Assembly: GCA_946184125.1 (NCBI GenBank)
Contig: CAMHEL010000001.1
Location: forward strand, 1 to 64,000
Direction: 5' to 3'
Origin: an uncultured Prevotellaceae bacterium
GTDB taxonomy: Bacteria > Bacteroidota > Bacteroidia > Bacteroidales > Bacteroidaceae
DNA length: 64,000 nucleotides
Shown: one piece after another, positions 19,260-29,100 of the stretch
Layout of the letters: the number at the start of each line of letters is the position of its first letter
Position numbering within the stretch: the first letter of the stretch is position 1
Notes under the pieces: generated by a model
Told to the model about the DNA's origin: nothing
The model's input: the letters and a program-made list of their open reading frames with translations, nothing else
Databases searched by the model: none
Translations under genes and position numbers: made by a program

Positions 19260-22200
19260 TTATTTCAGCCCATCAATTTGGTGAAGCAATTGCATCGTGG
19301 AAGCCATATCAACCTGTTCAAGGCTAACAATACGTTCTTGCAAAGCCCTTTGTTTCAAGAGATATTCCAATCCCACACAGATTTCTGCCATCTCAAGACG
19401 ACAATAGTCTATAGCAGTTTGATAAAGCATACGCAAGAAATCTATTAACAGTTGGAAATCTTCAACACGACCTTTCTCAAAGACGGATTCATTAAGTATC
19501 GAGGCAATCTTCTCCCGATAATCACTGGCTGAATCCATATCATTATTTACCATATCCACCTGCGCATGAGCTGCATAATAGTGCAGAGCTATATTACGTA
19601 CCTTGAGCGAGTCGGGCATCATCGTTGTCATCTTTTCGACCACTCCATCAGCGTTTTTCAGGAAAGAAAGCGCCTTCTCGCCATCACCTGCGCTCATTGC
19701 TGACACACGAGCCTGACGAACTTTATTAATCACATAACTGCGCATCTTATCATCGTTGTCAGAATCAGCGTCAAGCGACATTGACAAAATGGTCGAGGCA
19801 GCCTGCAGACTTGCCAATGTATCGTCGGTCTTTCCCTGCATGTCTAACATCTCACCCAACTCGTCGAAAATCAACGCCTTATTCCTTGGGTCGGGGCTTG
19901 AATCAGACTTCTGGTCTACCTTTTCCAATATCTGTTTTCCAAGTGCTACAGCCTCATCAATCTTGCCGCTCACTTTCAGTCTCATCATCTGATAATAACC
20001 AGCCACCAACAAATCGTCGACAAGCTGAGAAGTAGGATTGTGCTCAAACAACTCTTCAAAGAGAATAATAGCCTGCTTAGCACTCTGTTCTGCTTGGTCA
20101 TACTCATGGAAGAATTGGAACAACAATCTGCCAGTGCCGTCCAGTGCCACTGCATAACGACGGACTATCTCGGGATTACCTTCACGGAAACGCTGGAAGT
20201 TGTTGAAGACGGCATATTCATGCTGCTTATGATAGTAGAACGCGTTATTGTAGTCACCATACTGCTCATAATATTTGCTGAGAACCGAATAGGCCAACGA
20301 ATAGGCCGTAGTGGTAATAGCCGTATTGTTATGAGCATGTTTCATATCAATGATAGCATCGCGCAGCATTGAAATCAAATTCTCAGCAGACTTGTGGTCG
20401 CCATGATACAGAAACGCCTCGTTGCAGAATTCGCTGGCACTGCATAGGTTGTAGAAACTGAGCTGTAAGTACAATTCAGTTGCTACATTGCCATTCTTAT
20501 TATTATTCAGCAAAACATGGAAAGTATGAAGGGCCTCTGCCAAACACTTTGGCATATCTGCATGACTTAAGGTGTTCTTGCATACGATGTTCCACAATAT
20601 CGAGAATATAGAAGCCGCAGAAACAGCCTTTTCATCGGGAAGATGTTCCATCTGAGGGGCCAGAAGCATATAATAGTCTGCTATAGGATGATAATTACCA
20701 CGACGCATCTCAAAGATACAATGCAGCATGTTAGCTTGAATGTCTTGATAACTGAATGGCACAACCTCACCTTTCTTACGGTTATATGCTTCTAAAGTCT
20801 GTTCTGCCTTTTCAGGTGAACGACGTGAAAAAAGGAAATATGTAGCCAACGAGACCAACTCATCTGCACTATATTCATCGAAATCAAAATGAGCAATTTC
20901 AACGGCATTCCCTTCAAGATAAGACTTCGCATCATCTACATACAGCTGTAATTGTTTATAATCGTCATAGTCGGGTATGGCTGCGTTCAGAACGGCCGAA
21001 CCCTCATCGGCCATACTGAGCATCAGACGTCCCATGAAGTCATCACCTGCCTCAAACATAAGACCGGAGCCCTGGAGCAACAGCAAAGACATATCATATT
21101 TGATGTTAACCCAGCTATGGGGCTCATAAACAAAAGCCTCACCTTTCTTGATTTGCTCTGCAACTTCTGTATTGAAGATGCCTATTATTTCGGCAGCAGT
21201 CTTCTTGTCGCCTGTAAAGCTGAGGTATGATGCAATATCCTTGGCAAGCACTACCACATTGTCATTCTCAATATTCAGCACTTTATTAAACCATTCAACG
21301 AAGTCATTACCTTTATCGGAAAGAGCAATGGCGGAATTCACCAAATGGGGCCATACGAGAGAGGGCATACTGGAAAGTGCCGCTTTCAGAACCACTTCAG
21401 TTGGATTGTTGATGGCAAGGGCTCCCATCTCCCGACTGGCAAACTCATCATTAGGATTCTCATAAAGCAGACTGCCCATTCTGCCCGTGATATTCTCATA
21501 GAAGTCCTCGAACGGCTTTTCATCCCCATGCTGAACGTACTTTACTATCTGGCGATAGCTCTGGTAGGAAAAGTCTATGACGCCTGTCTTGGTATCTATC
21601 GTCAACAAATCGCCCAACCATCGTTTCAATGAAGAAAACTCCAATTGGTTCCAATAATGTCCCGCAAATGCCTGGAAATCCTGTTCACGCAAGCCAAAAT
21701 TTGTTGCGGCCAGCAGGCGGATGGAAGTCCATAGGAAACCGAAATTCATGAAACGGGCTGCGTCATGCAGAAATACAATGAATAACTGTTCTGGATAAGG
21801 GGCAATCTTTACCATCTCGTCGGTCATCTCCGTCAGATAATTCTCAATGGCGGTGTCTCCGTCGCCACGCTTTCTGATTTCCTCATAATCATAGGCTGTC
21901 AGACTTGTCAGTTTGCGTACCATCAGCACATCCCATAACGGGCAGCCGCAACAAAGTTCGCCATACTCCGAGTAGGCATCCATAAGGTGATTAAGAACAC
22001 TCTTCGGAAGGCTCTTGCCTTTCGCTTTCAGCAATTCCTGTACAATCTGTCCACCTTCATTGGCATCGACAGGAGGTAACAGCATCTTCTCAACATCCCA
22101 TTCCGTGAAGAGCTTCATCTTCTCACGTTCTGTTGTAGCAATCAACATACAGAAGTTTTGTAATCCTCCAAACATGAACTCATACACATTCTGCATCAGA

Positions 22201-23327
22201 TGAAGGTCATCGACAAGAAGCAGCGGAGGCATTTCAAGGTCTTTGGTCGCATGATAGAACTCATTGGCCAGTTCACCGAACTCCACATCCTCGTCAAGAC
22301 CGTACCGGCGCTGTGGATGGATTCTGGAATCTGCAAGCCATTTCTTCAGCACCATACAGGGCGTATCGCCATAATGGGTAAAGTGGATGAAAACCAACAG
22401 GTCATCGACCTTTTCAAAACTTCGGTATGTTTCACAGAGAAAAGCAGTTTTCCCATAGCCATAGTGGGCATAAATCAGTCTGGGTCTCTGGTTTTCATCA
22501 TATCCCTTCGCAATCTCGTTCAAAAGATTCTCACGCGAAACGCAGTTCACATAGTACTCACCTTCTTTTGAAATCTTTATATGGTCGGCATCTGACATCT
22601 GTTGGAACTCATTAACAGGATTCTCCACCGCATTACTACCTTCATATAACATAATCTGAGCATGCAGGGTTTTGCAGAGGAACAATCCCAAGTCCTCGAG
22701 GTCAGTCAGCGATTGACCATCCCATTTACAATTGTATTCATATATATTGTTGCTACAGTAGGCATTTTGGCAACCATCGATAATCTTCTGCTTCAATGAT
22801 GTAAGTTTCCGGTCTGCCTCAGCATTCTGGTTGCAGAACTTAAGGCGAGCAACATCGTCCATCTGCTCATAGACAGATGGCTTACGGAAACAGAACAGAC
22901 TACGGCGCAAAGAATTGGTATCCATCAGGGCACCGAAGAGCATCTCAAGCTCTGTAACACTCTTCTGCTCCTTAGATTCTTCACGGATGTACTTTCTTTC
23001 ATCCTCGGTCATCTCAGCCAGCATCACCTGCCAACTTTCGTCTGATGGTATCCAGCCATAACGGCCACCAAGCAGGCCGATAAAGAAAGGACGCGAATGG
23101 CGGATTTCAGAGATACACTCACGAAGCACAATATTCTCCCGTTCGCTCTCGTCAGCATCCTGGGTATTTACTCCCCAGCGCAAGTCGATAAACTGTAAGG
23201 TGATACCCTGTGGAGCTAATAACTGCTGAAGAGTAGGCGCCACTCTGTTCATAATCAAATCGCGCTCTGCGTCCATGTCCTTGAAGGTACTGCTCAGAAA
23301 CACCTTGATGTTCTTTCCATTTTGCAT
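19260..23327 (-). CDS. DUF4062-STAND ATPase with helical (TPR-like) repeats
   Basis: This 1355-residue cytoplasmic protein starts with a DUF4062 domain (residues about 5-100: 'VFLSSTFKDMDAERD', 'FIDLRWGV', 'PFFIGLLGGRYGWIP'), the domain that opens eukaryotic TEP1 and NPHP3. The AAA/NACHT-like core has a Walker A 'AHYGYGKTAF' (about 287-296, with Ala replacing the first Gly) and a Walker B 'PPLLLVDDLHLM' (about 367-378). From about residue 600 onward it is all-alpha, TPR-like repeats, the usual sensor part of STAND NTPases. The start at 23327 is preferred over an upstream in-frame ATG at 23372 because a -7 promoter box lies between them. It is the first gene of the channel operon. It is probably a switch that detects a signal with its repeats; the effector step is inferred. 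Confidence 0.8.
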   Translation of the reverse strand: MQNGKNIKVFLSSTFKDMDAERDLIMNRVAPTLQQLLAPQGITLQFIDLRWGVNTQDADESERENIVLRECISEIRHSRPFFIGLLGGRYGWIPSDESWQVMLAEMTEDERKYIREESKEQKSVTELEMLFGALMDTNSLRRSLFCFRKPSVYEQMDDVARLKFCNQNAEADRKLTSLKQKIIDGCQNAYCSNNIYEYNCKWDGQSLTDLEDLGLFLCKTLHAQIMLYEGSNAVENPVNEFQQMSDADHIKISKEGEYYVNCVSRENLLNEIAKGYDENQRPRLIYAHYGYGKTAFLCETYRSFEKVDDLLVFIHFTHYGDTPCMVLKKWLADSRIHPQRRYGLDEDVEFGELANEFYHATKDLEMPPLLLVDDLHLMQNVYEFMFGGLQNFCMLIATTEREKMKLFTEWDVEKMLLPPVDANEGGQIVQELLKAKGKSLPKSVLNHLMDAYSEYGELCCGCPLWDVLMVRKLTSLTAYDYEEIRKRGDGDTAIENYLTEMTDEMVKIAPYPEQLFIVFLHDAARFMNFGFLWTSIRLLAATNFGLREQDFQAFAGHYWNQLEFSSLKRWLGDLLTIDTKTGVIDFSYQSYRQIVKYVQHGDEKPFEDFYENITGRMGSLLYENPNDEFASREMGALAINNPTEVVLKAALSSMPSLVWPHLVNSAIALSDKGNDFVEWFNKVLNIENDNVVVLAKDIASYLSFTGDKKTAAEIIGIFNTEVAEQIKKGEAFVYEPHSWVNIKYDMSLLLLQGSGLMFEAGDDFMGRLMLSMADEGSAVLNAAIPDYDDYKQLQLYVDDAKSYLEGNAVEIAHFDFDEYSADELVSLATYFLFSRRSPEKAEQTLEAYNRKKGEVVPFSYQDIQANMLHCIFEMRRGNYHPIADYYMLLAPQMEHLPDEKAVSAASIFSILWNIVCKNTLSHADMPKCLAEALHTFHVLLNNNKNGNVATELYLQLSFYNLCSASEFCNEAFLYHGDHKSAENLISMLRDAIIDMKHAHNNTAITTTAYSLAYSVLSKYYEQYGDYNNAFYYHKQHEYAVFNNFQRFREGNPEIVRRYAVALDGTGRLLFQFFHEYDQAEQSAKQAIILFEELFEHNPTSQLVDDLLVAGYYQMMRLKVSGKIDEAVALGKQILEKVDQKSDSSPDPRNKALIFDELGEMLDMQGKTDDTLASLQAASTILSMSLDADSDNDDKMRSYVINKVRQARVSAMSAGDGEKALSFLKNADGVVEKMTTMMPDSLKVRNIALHYYAAHAQVDMVNNDMDSASDYREKIASILNESVFEKGRVEDFQLLIDFLRMLYQTAIDYCRLEMAEICVGLEYLLKQRALQERIVSLEQVDMASTMQLLHQIDGLK

Positions 23328-23359
23328 GGTATTATTTTTTATGGTCGTACATTTATGTG

Positions 23360-23367
23360 CAAAGATA
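23360..23367 (-). promoter_or_regulatory. -7 promoter box of the STAND operon
   Basis: On the minus strand this reads TATCTTTG, a match to the Bacteroidetes -7 consensus TAnnTTTG, and is followed by CAC. It would start transcription about 25 nt before the ATG at 23327. No good -33 TTTG lies at the usual 19-20 nt; one is present at 13 nt. Confidence 0.6.
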
Positions 23368-23491
23368 CACAATTTTTTTACAAATCACCTAAATTCCGCA
23401 ATTTCCGCTCAAAATGTCTTAATTAATGGCCAAACTTCTCCATTACGTGAAAAAATCCTCTGAATGGAATAAGTATTTCAGATTTAATGCT

Positions 23492-23570
23492 TATTTTTGC
23501 CATGCCATTGATGATTTTGCTTGTTTTGTTTTGCAGCACTAAAATAAGTGAAAATTCTGACATGGCAAAA
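23492..23570 (+). promoter_or_regulatory. Candidate promoter and inverted repeat upstream of the cytoplasmic-type GH78
   Basis: TATTTTTG at 23492-23499 fits the -7 consensus on the plus strand. It overlaps the left arm of a 10-bp inverted repeat, TTTTGCCATG (23495-23504) and CATGGCAAAA (23561-23570). A perfect 12-bp palindrome, CTCTAATTAGAG, lies further down at 23637-23648. The rest of the 397-bp gap between the divergent STAND and GH78 genes is AT-rich and holds no recognisable gene. An operator role for these repeats is only a guess. Confidence 0.35.
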
Positions 23571-23724
23571 TCCTGAACAACAAAATAATATTATTTTGAG
23601 TTTTTTCTTAATAGTTCATAAGTAAAGAGTTTATCACTCTAATTAGAGAGATTTGACTTCCGATTCGCACGTCGACCGTGGGTCGTCTAAGACCTAATGA
23701 TAGAAGAATGAAGAATAAAGGAAC

Positions 23725-25863
23725 ATGAAAAAGAAAGCTTATTGGATATGGTATCCAGGTGATTTCGAAATCTGGATGGGCAATCGTTTCAACAACCGCC
23801 GTACAGAGCGCGGTGCGATGGTTCCGCCGTTTTGGAAGCAGGACAGTCATTATGCCACTGTCGTGTTCGTGAAGAAAGTGACGCTGACGAAAAAATGTAC
23901 CGCCCATATCGCCGTTGAAGGCACCTATAATGTGATGGTGGATGGCAAACTGCTTTTCGGGATGCCCGAGACGCTTTCGTTGCCGCCAGGTGAGCACACC
24001 ATAAACATCAAGGTCCATTGTTTGGAAAGTCCGCCTGCACTCTTCGTGGACGGTAACGGGCTGGTGACTGACAACACCTGGCTGGTGACTTACGAGGACA
24101 AGATATGGATTGACGAGAATGGCACCGCACATGGCAGCGGCATCTATGTGGAGGCAGAAAAAGGGATGTTCACCGACCCCGATCAAGGCCCCTCTAAGTT
24201 CACTCTCCCTCGCCGTCCCATCATTTCGCAGAGGGTATCACTCTTGGCTGACGGCATCCTCGCCGACTTCGGCAGGGAAACTATGGGCTATCTCATACTG
24301 CATGGCATACGCGGTGAGGGCATGGTGGACATTTATTATGGGGAGAGCCGTGAGGAGGCATTGGACTGCGAACACTGCGAGACACTCGACCGCCTCTGCA
24401 TCAGCACCAACACCATCACCGATTGCGCCACACGCCACACCGTGCCACGCACCGAAGACTACACGCTCGAGGGGAGCAAGGCGTTCCGTTTTGTCTTTGT
24501 ACGTCTTGCAGCGACCATCCGTCTCAAAGGCATATTGATGGACGAAGAGTATACGCCTACCGACCCCCATCACAGCGGTCGTTTTTCATGCAGCGACCCG
24601 TTGCTTAACGACATCTGGACGGTGTCGGCATGCACCCTTGAACTTACCACCCGTGAGTTCTTCACCGATGGCATCAAGCGCGACCGCTGGACATGGAGCG
24701 GCGATGCCATACAGAGTTACTTGATGAACTACTACCTGCACTTCGACACCGACTGTGTGCGACGCACCATCTGGCAACTTCGTGGAAAGGACCCTGTGAC
24801 GGCTCATGTCAACACCATCATGGATTACTCCTTCTATTGGCTCATCTCTGTCTACGACTATTACCTCTATACGGGCGACAGCACCTTCGTGCGCCAAATT
24901 TATCCCCGCATGGTGTCGCTGATGGACTACTGCCTTGGGCGCACCAATGGCGACGGGATGGCGGAGGGACGGCCCGACGACTGGGTCTTCGTCGACTGGA
25001 CCGATTTCCCGATGCACAAGCGTGGCGTGTTGTGCTTCGAGCAACTCTTGTTCTGCCGTGCTCTCGAGGCGATGGCGGCGTGTGCCGCCTTGTTGCGCGA
25101 TACCACCCTCCTTGACCTGCCACAAGGCAGCCTGACCACTAATGACTATGCCGCCGGCGCCACACACTACGGACACCTCGCGGAGCAGTTGCGTGAAAAA
25201 CTCATGCCTACTTTCTGGAGCGAGCAACACCATGCCCTTCTTCATGCCATCGAGGAGGGGAAGATGAACGAGCAGGTGACGCGCTTCCCCAATATGTTCG
25301 CCATCCTCTACGGCTATGCTGACAGTGGTCAGCGCCAGGATATCCTGAGGCATGTGCTGCTCAACGAGAAGGTGGACGCCATCACAACGCCCTATATGCG
25401 CTTCTATGAGCTTGACGCGCTCTGCATGATGGGGCAGCATGAAGCGGTCATCGATGCCATCCGCGACTATTGGGGTGGTATGCTCCGCCTCGGCGCCACC
25501 TCGTTCTGGGAGAAATACAACCCCGCGGAGCAGGGCACGGAGCACCTCGCCATGTATGGACGGCCTTACGGCAAAAGCCTCTGTCATGCCTGGGGGGCCA
25601 GCCCGCTCTATATCCTTGGAAAGCATTTTCTCGGCATCACACCCACCTCGGCGGGCTACGCCACCTACGAGGTGCGCCCCCACCTTGGAGGTCTGGAATG
25701 GATGGAGGGTGCTGTCCCCACCCCCTTCGGTCTCATCACCGTGAAGATGGACCGCCAGCACATCACCGTCCACAGCACAGGAGGAAATGGGACACTCGTC
25801 ATCGGAGAAAAGCGAATACCAATTAAAGGGAAATTAAAGATTGATTTCGGCTGCACCGATTGA
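23725..25863 (+). CDS. GH78 alpha-L-rhamnosidase without signal peptide
   Basis: This 712-residue GH78 has an N-terminal beta-sandwich part (to about residue 285) and an (alpha/alpha)6 barrel opening with 'DGIKRDRWTWSGD' (about 314). The second catalytic Glu is in 'GATSFWEKYNP' (about 594). A C-terminal beta domain follows. The ATG at 23725 follows AAAGGAAC. Residues 1-20 ('MKKKAYWIWYPGDFEIWMGN') have no hydrophobic core, so the protein is probably cytoplasmic and acts on small imported rhamnosides, unlike the secreted GH78 at 9.6 kb. It is separated from the RG-II operon by the minus-strand channel operon. The bond it cleaves cannot be specified. Confidence 0.82.
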   Translation: MKKKAYWIWYPGDFEIWMGNRFNNRRTERGAMVPPFWKQDSHYATVVFVKKVTLTKKCTAHIAVEGTYNVMVDGKLLFGMPETLSLPPGEHTINIKVHCLESPPALFVDGNGLVTDNTWLVTYEDKIWIDENGTAHGSGIYVEAEKGMFTDPDQGPSKFTLPRRPIISQRVSLLADGILADFGRETMGYLILHGIRGEGMVDIYYGESREEALDCEHCETLDRLCISTNTITDCATRHTVPRTEDYTLEGSKAFRFVFVRLAATIRLKGILMDEEYTPTDPHHSGRFSCSDPLLNDIWTVSACTLELTTREFFTDGIKRDRWTWSGDAIQSYLMNYYLHFDTDCVRRTIWQLRGKDPVTAHVNTIMDYSFYWLISVYDYYLYTGDSTFVRQIYPRMVSLMDYCLGRTNGDGMAEGRPDDWVFVDWTDFPMHKRGVLCFEQLLFCRALEAMAACAALLRDTTLLDLPQGSLTTNDYAAGATHYGHLAEQLREKLMPTFWSEQHHALLHAIEEGKMNEQVTRFPNMFAILYGYADSGQRQDILRHVLLNEKVDAITTPYMRFYELDALCMMGQHEAVIDAIRDYWGGMLRLGATSFWEKYNPAEQGTEHLAMYGRPYGKSLCHAWGASPLYILGKHFLGITPTSAGYATYEVRPHLGGLEWMEGAVPTPFGLITVKMDRQHITVHSTGGNGTLVIGEKRIPIKGKLKIDFGCTD

Positions 25864-25924
25864 AGAATAAAGATTGAGCCCACATTAAAAAGTCCGAATT
25901 CTTTGCTGAGAGCCGTTAGGCACT

Positions 25925-25946
25925 CCCCTCCCATTAAGGGGAGGGG
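25925..25946 (+). repeat. GC-rich hairpin, REP-like element
   Basis: CCCCTCCC (25925-25932) and GGGAGGGG (25939-25946) form an 8-bp stem with a six-base loop, followed by more G-rich sequence. Similar CTCCCCT...AGGGGAG elements are common between genes in Bacteroidales. It lies just downstream of the GH78 stop. The surrounding 279-bp gap otherwise holds only the terminator at 26067. Confidence 0.45.
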
Positions 25947-26066
25947 TAGGGGGTGGGGTTTGTAACTTATTGATTTTTAGAGATATTCAATCCATCTATC
26001 ATTATCTTTCATTAAATGGTATGGGTGCGTGAGCTTCGCCTGTCGCTCTTTGTCAAATTGAACCAG

Positions 26067-26110
26067 ACCTTTCGACCTTATTCGTAGATTGACGAATAAG
26101 GTCGAAAGGT
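26067..26110. terminator. Perfect 19-bp hairpin, bidirectional terminator
   Basis: The arms 26067-26085 and 26092-26110 are exact reverse complements (19 bp, left arm ACCTTTCGACCTTATTCGT) with a six-base loop. The hairpin sits between the convergent GH78 and NRPS genes, as expected for a shared terminator. No long T-run follows on either side. Confidence 0.65.
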
Positions 26111-26142
26111 TTTGCTTCGAATGTGGTAATCCGAGTTCGAGA

Positions 26143-29100
26143 TTATTCTTTGATTGTACAGACTATCCCCTTCGAGGGCATCGTGAACCAATTTACAATT
26201 TTCTTGGCGGCTTGCTCCACATTGGTGGAGGTCGCTTTGATGCGCTGTGCGATGTCTTGAACGGTGCGGGTGTCAAGTGATCCCATGAGTGTGGGTATGC
26301 GCTGGAGACTGTCGTCGAAGGGTGTCTTGCCGTTGTCGCCAGGTATGAGATAACCCACTCTGACGATTCTCGCTTTGAGATGGTGACTGAGGACGAGTGA
26401 AAGGATATGCCGTTCGGCGAGGAATTTCGAACGAGAATACTGGTCGGTGAACTGCTGGTGGTGGTAGAGCGTCTGTGGTGAAAGTGGTGGTAAGTTGGTG
26501 TCGGTACCGCCGACACTCAGTGTGGACACATGGATGAGCGGACGGTCGGTGGCGAGGCATAACTGTGACAGAAGTGCCACCCCCTCGGTGTTCACCAAAG
26601 TGATGTTGTCGTCTTTGGCGAAATAGCGAACGTCGGCGGCACAGTTGACCACCATGTCGAACGATGTCTCTGTCAGTGCCGTCACGCTCTCGCACCGTGT
26701 GAGGTCGCCATAGACGGTACGCAGGTGCGAGGAGGGCAGTTCCTCGCCGAAATAGTATGCCCATCGCTCGCGAAGCCGTTCACGGGCCTGTTCGGCGTCG
26801 GTGTCGCGCATCATGCACACCACCTCATATCCGTTCTTGTCGATGAGTGCCCTGAGCAGGTGGATGCCTAAGAACCCCGTCGCGCCTGTAAGCAGCACCG
26901 TCGCACCTGAGGGCAGCGGTGCGAAAAGGGTGTCGTGCGAGAGGTGCAGGAGGCTATGGATGGGCCGGTAGTCATATTGTTCGATGTCGTCGTCGTGGAG
27001 ATTGCCGCCGTGTTCGAGCAGCAGTCCGAGTTGGTGTGGTGTGGGATGGGTGAAGATGTCGCTGAAATGCAACTTGTAACCTTTCTGCCTTGCTGCTGTC
27101 ACCAGTTGCATGGCGAGGATGGAGGTGCCGCCGAGGGCGAAGAAGTCATCGGTGCTCCCTACACTGCTCCTGTCGCCAAGCACCTCGGCGAAGAGTTGGC
27201 AGAGGGTGGCTTCCAGTGGTGTGGCAGGCGGTGTTGTGTCTTCGGCCATGGGCATGGGTAACTGGCGGTATGCCACCTTCCCCGATGATGTCAGCGGCAT
27301 GGCGTCGAGGGCGATGAGGCGTTGGGGAACCATCGTGGCGGGCAGTGCACGGCGCAACTGTTCGCTCACCTCGGTGGCGGTCAGTGGCGCATGGGCTGTG
27401 AAATAGCCGGTCAGAAGTGGCTTCCCGTTCACCTCGGGAGCGACGACCACGGCATCGACGATGCCGTCGATGCACCGCATCTGTTGCTCGATTTCCTCCA
27501 GCGCGATGCGTATGCCGTCGATTTTCACCTGACGGTCTTTTCGGCCAATGAATTCCAGTTGCCCCTCGTCGTTCCATCTCACCAGGTCGCCGGTGTGATA
27601 GACCTTGCCGTGATAGAAGGTGCAGTGGGTGAAGCGCTCCTCGGTGAGTGCTGGCGCCTTCCAGTAACCCAGGGCGATGTTGCTGCCGGCGAGCCACAGT
27701 TCACCCACGGCTCCTTGTGGGAGCAGGCAGCCGAAGCAGTCCACCACAAAAGCGTGGCAGTTGTCCAGTGGGCGGCCGATGGGTATGGTCTCATACGTCC
27801 GCCGTTTCTCCAATTCATAATAGGTGGCATCGACGGTGAACTCTGTCGGGCCGTAGGTGTTGTATACCCGTCCTTGCACAGGAGGGATGTCGGTCAGGCG
27901 TTCGCCGCCTACGCAGAGGTAGTCGACGGGCAGGTCGTGGCTCTGTGCGAGGGCGACGCCAAGACGTGTGGTGTAGCAGCCACCGGTAACGTGATGAATG
28001 TCGATGAAGTGTGCGATATCGTCGAGGTCTTTACGCTGGTCTTCGGGGATGAGAAGGACGCAACCTCCCGTGGTGAGCACGGGGAAGAGGTCTTCCACCG
28101 AGGCGTCGAAGGCGAGGGAGGAATGGCAGGCGATGCGGCTGCGGTTTGTCAGAGGCCAGCGGCGCACACAGAAATGGATGAGGTTGGAAAGGGCGGCATG
28201 GGGTATCACCACCCCCTTGGGCCTTCCTGTCGTCCCCGATGTGTAGATGATGTAGGCGGGGGCCTGTGGCTGAGAGTGGTCGATGGGGCAGGGTGGGGCA
28301 GTGGAGGAGGCGTGGGTATGGATGGCGGTACTGTCGAGGATGAGGGTAATGCCCGCGTCGTCGATGAGTTGCTGTTGCCGCTGGGGAGGAAGGTGGGGGT
28401 CGATGGGCATGTAGGCGGCACCGGCGCGCATGATGGCGAGTGCCCCGACGAGAAAGGCGGCACATGGCGTGGCATACAGTCCGATGACAGGACCGGAGGT
28501 GTTTTGGGTGTGTAGCCAGTGGGCCAGCGCGCGCGACTGCCGCTCCAGTTCGCTGTAGGTCAGCGACTGCCGGCTGTCGTCGACGGCTACCGACTCTGGC
28601 GTGCTGCGGCACTGTTTGAGAAACAGACTCACCACAGTGTCATCGGCATGGTGGTTCTGCTCACCTGCTGAGAGACGCAGCATACGGGCCGTCTCGTCAT
28701 CACTCATCAGGGTGATGCCGCTCACATGGCTGTCGCTGCCTGTCATCAGACTGGAAAGGGCATGGCGCATGGCATGGGCGAAAAGACGGAGTGCACCGCG
28801 GCTGTGGGAGGTGGGCGCCTCCAGCCGCACCTCATAGCTGTCGTCCACGGCATAGACCACCACGCTGAGGTCGCCGGGCGACGACTGGGCGAGCTGGACG
28901 CCCTGGTAGTGCTGCCCCTCGATGATGGTCTCCTCCTTCACTCCGTCGCCTTGGAAGGCGAAGGAGATTTTGGGGATGAGACCGCTGTCGCGGCAGAAAT
29001 GTGTGAAAGGGTAGGTGCGGTGGCGGAGGGTGTTCATCCATTGTCTCCGGAGCTGGGTGAGGAGGTCGGAACAGGTCGTGTCAGTGGCGATGTCGGCCAC

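Noticed and set aside
23328..23372. Upstream ATG for the DUF4062-STAND gene
   Set aside because: It lies before the -7 box and adds residues ahead of the DUF4062 strand that normally starts just after the initiator Met.
27322..28515. Plus-strand reading frame (397 codons) opposite the NRPS adenylation domain
   Set aside because: The minus-strand frame has complete NRPS motifs over the same stretch. The plus frame has low-complexity Gly/Val/Ala composition.
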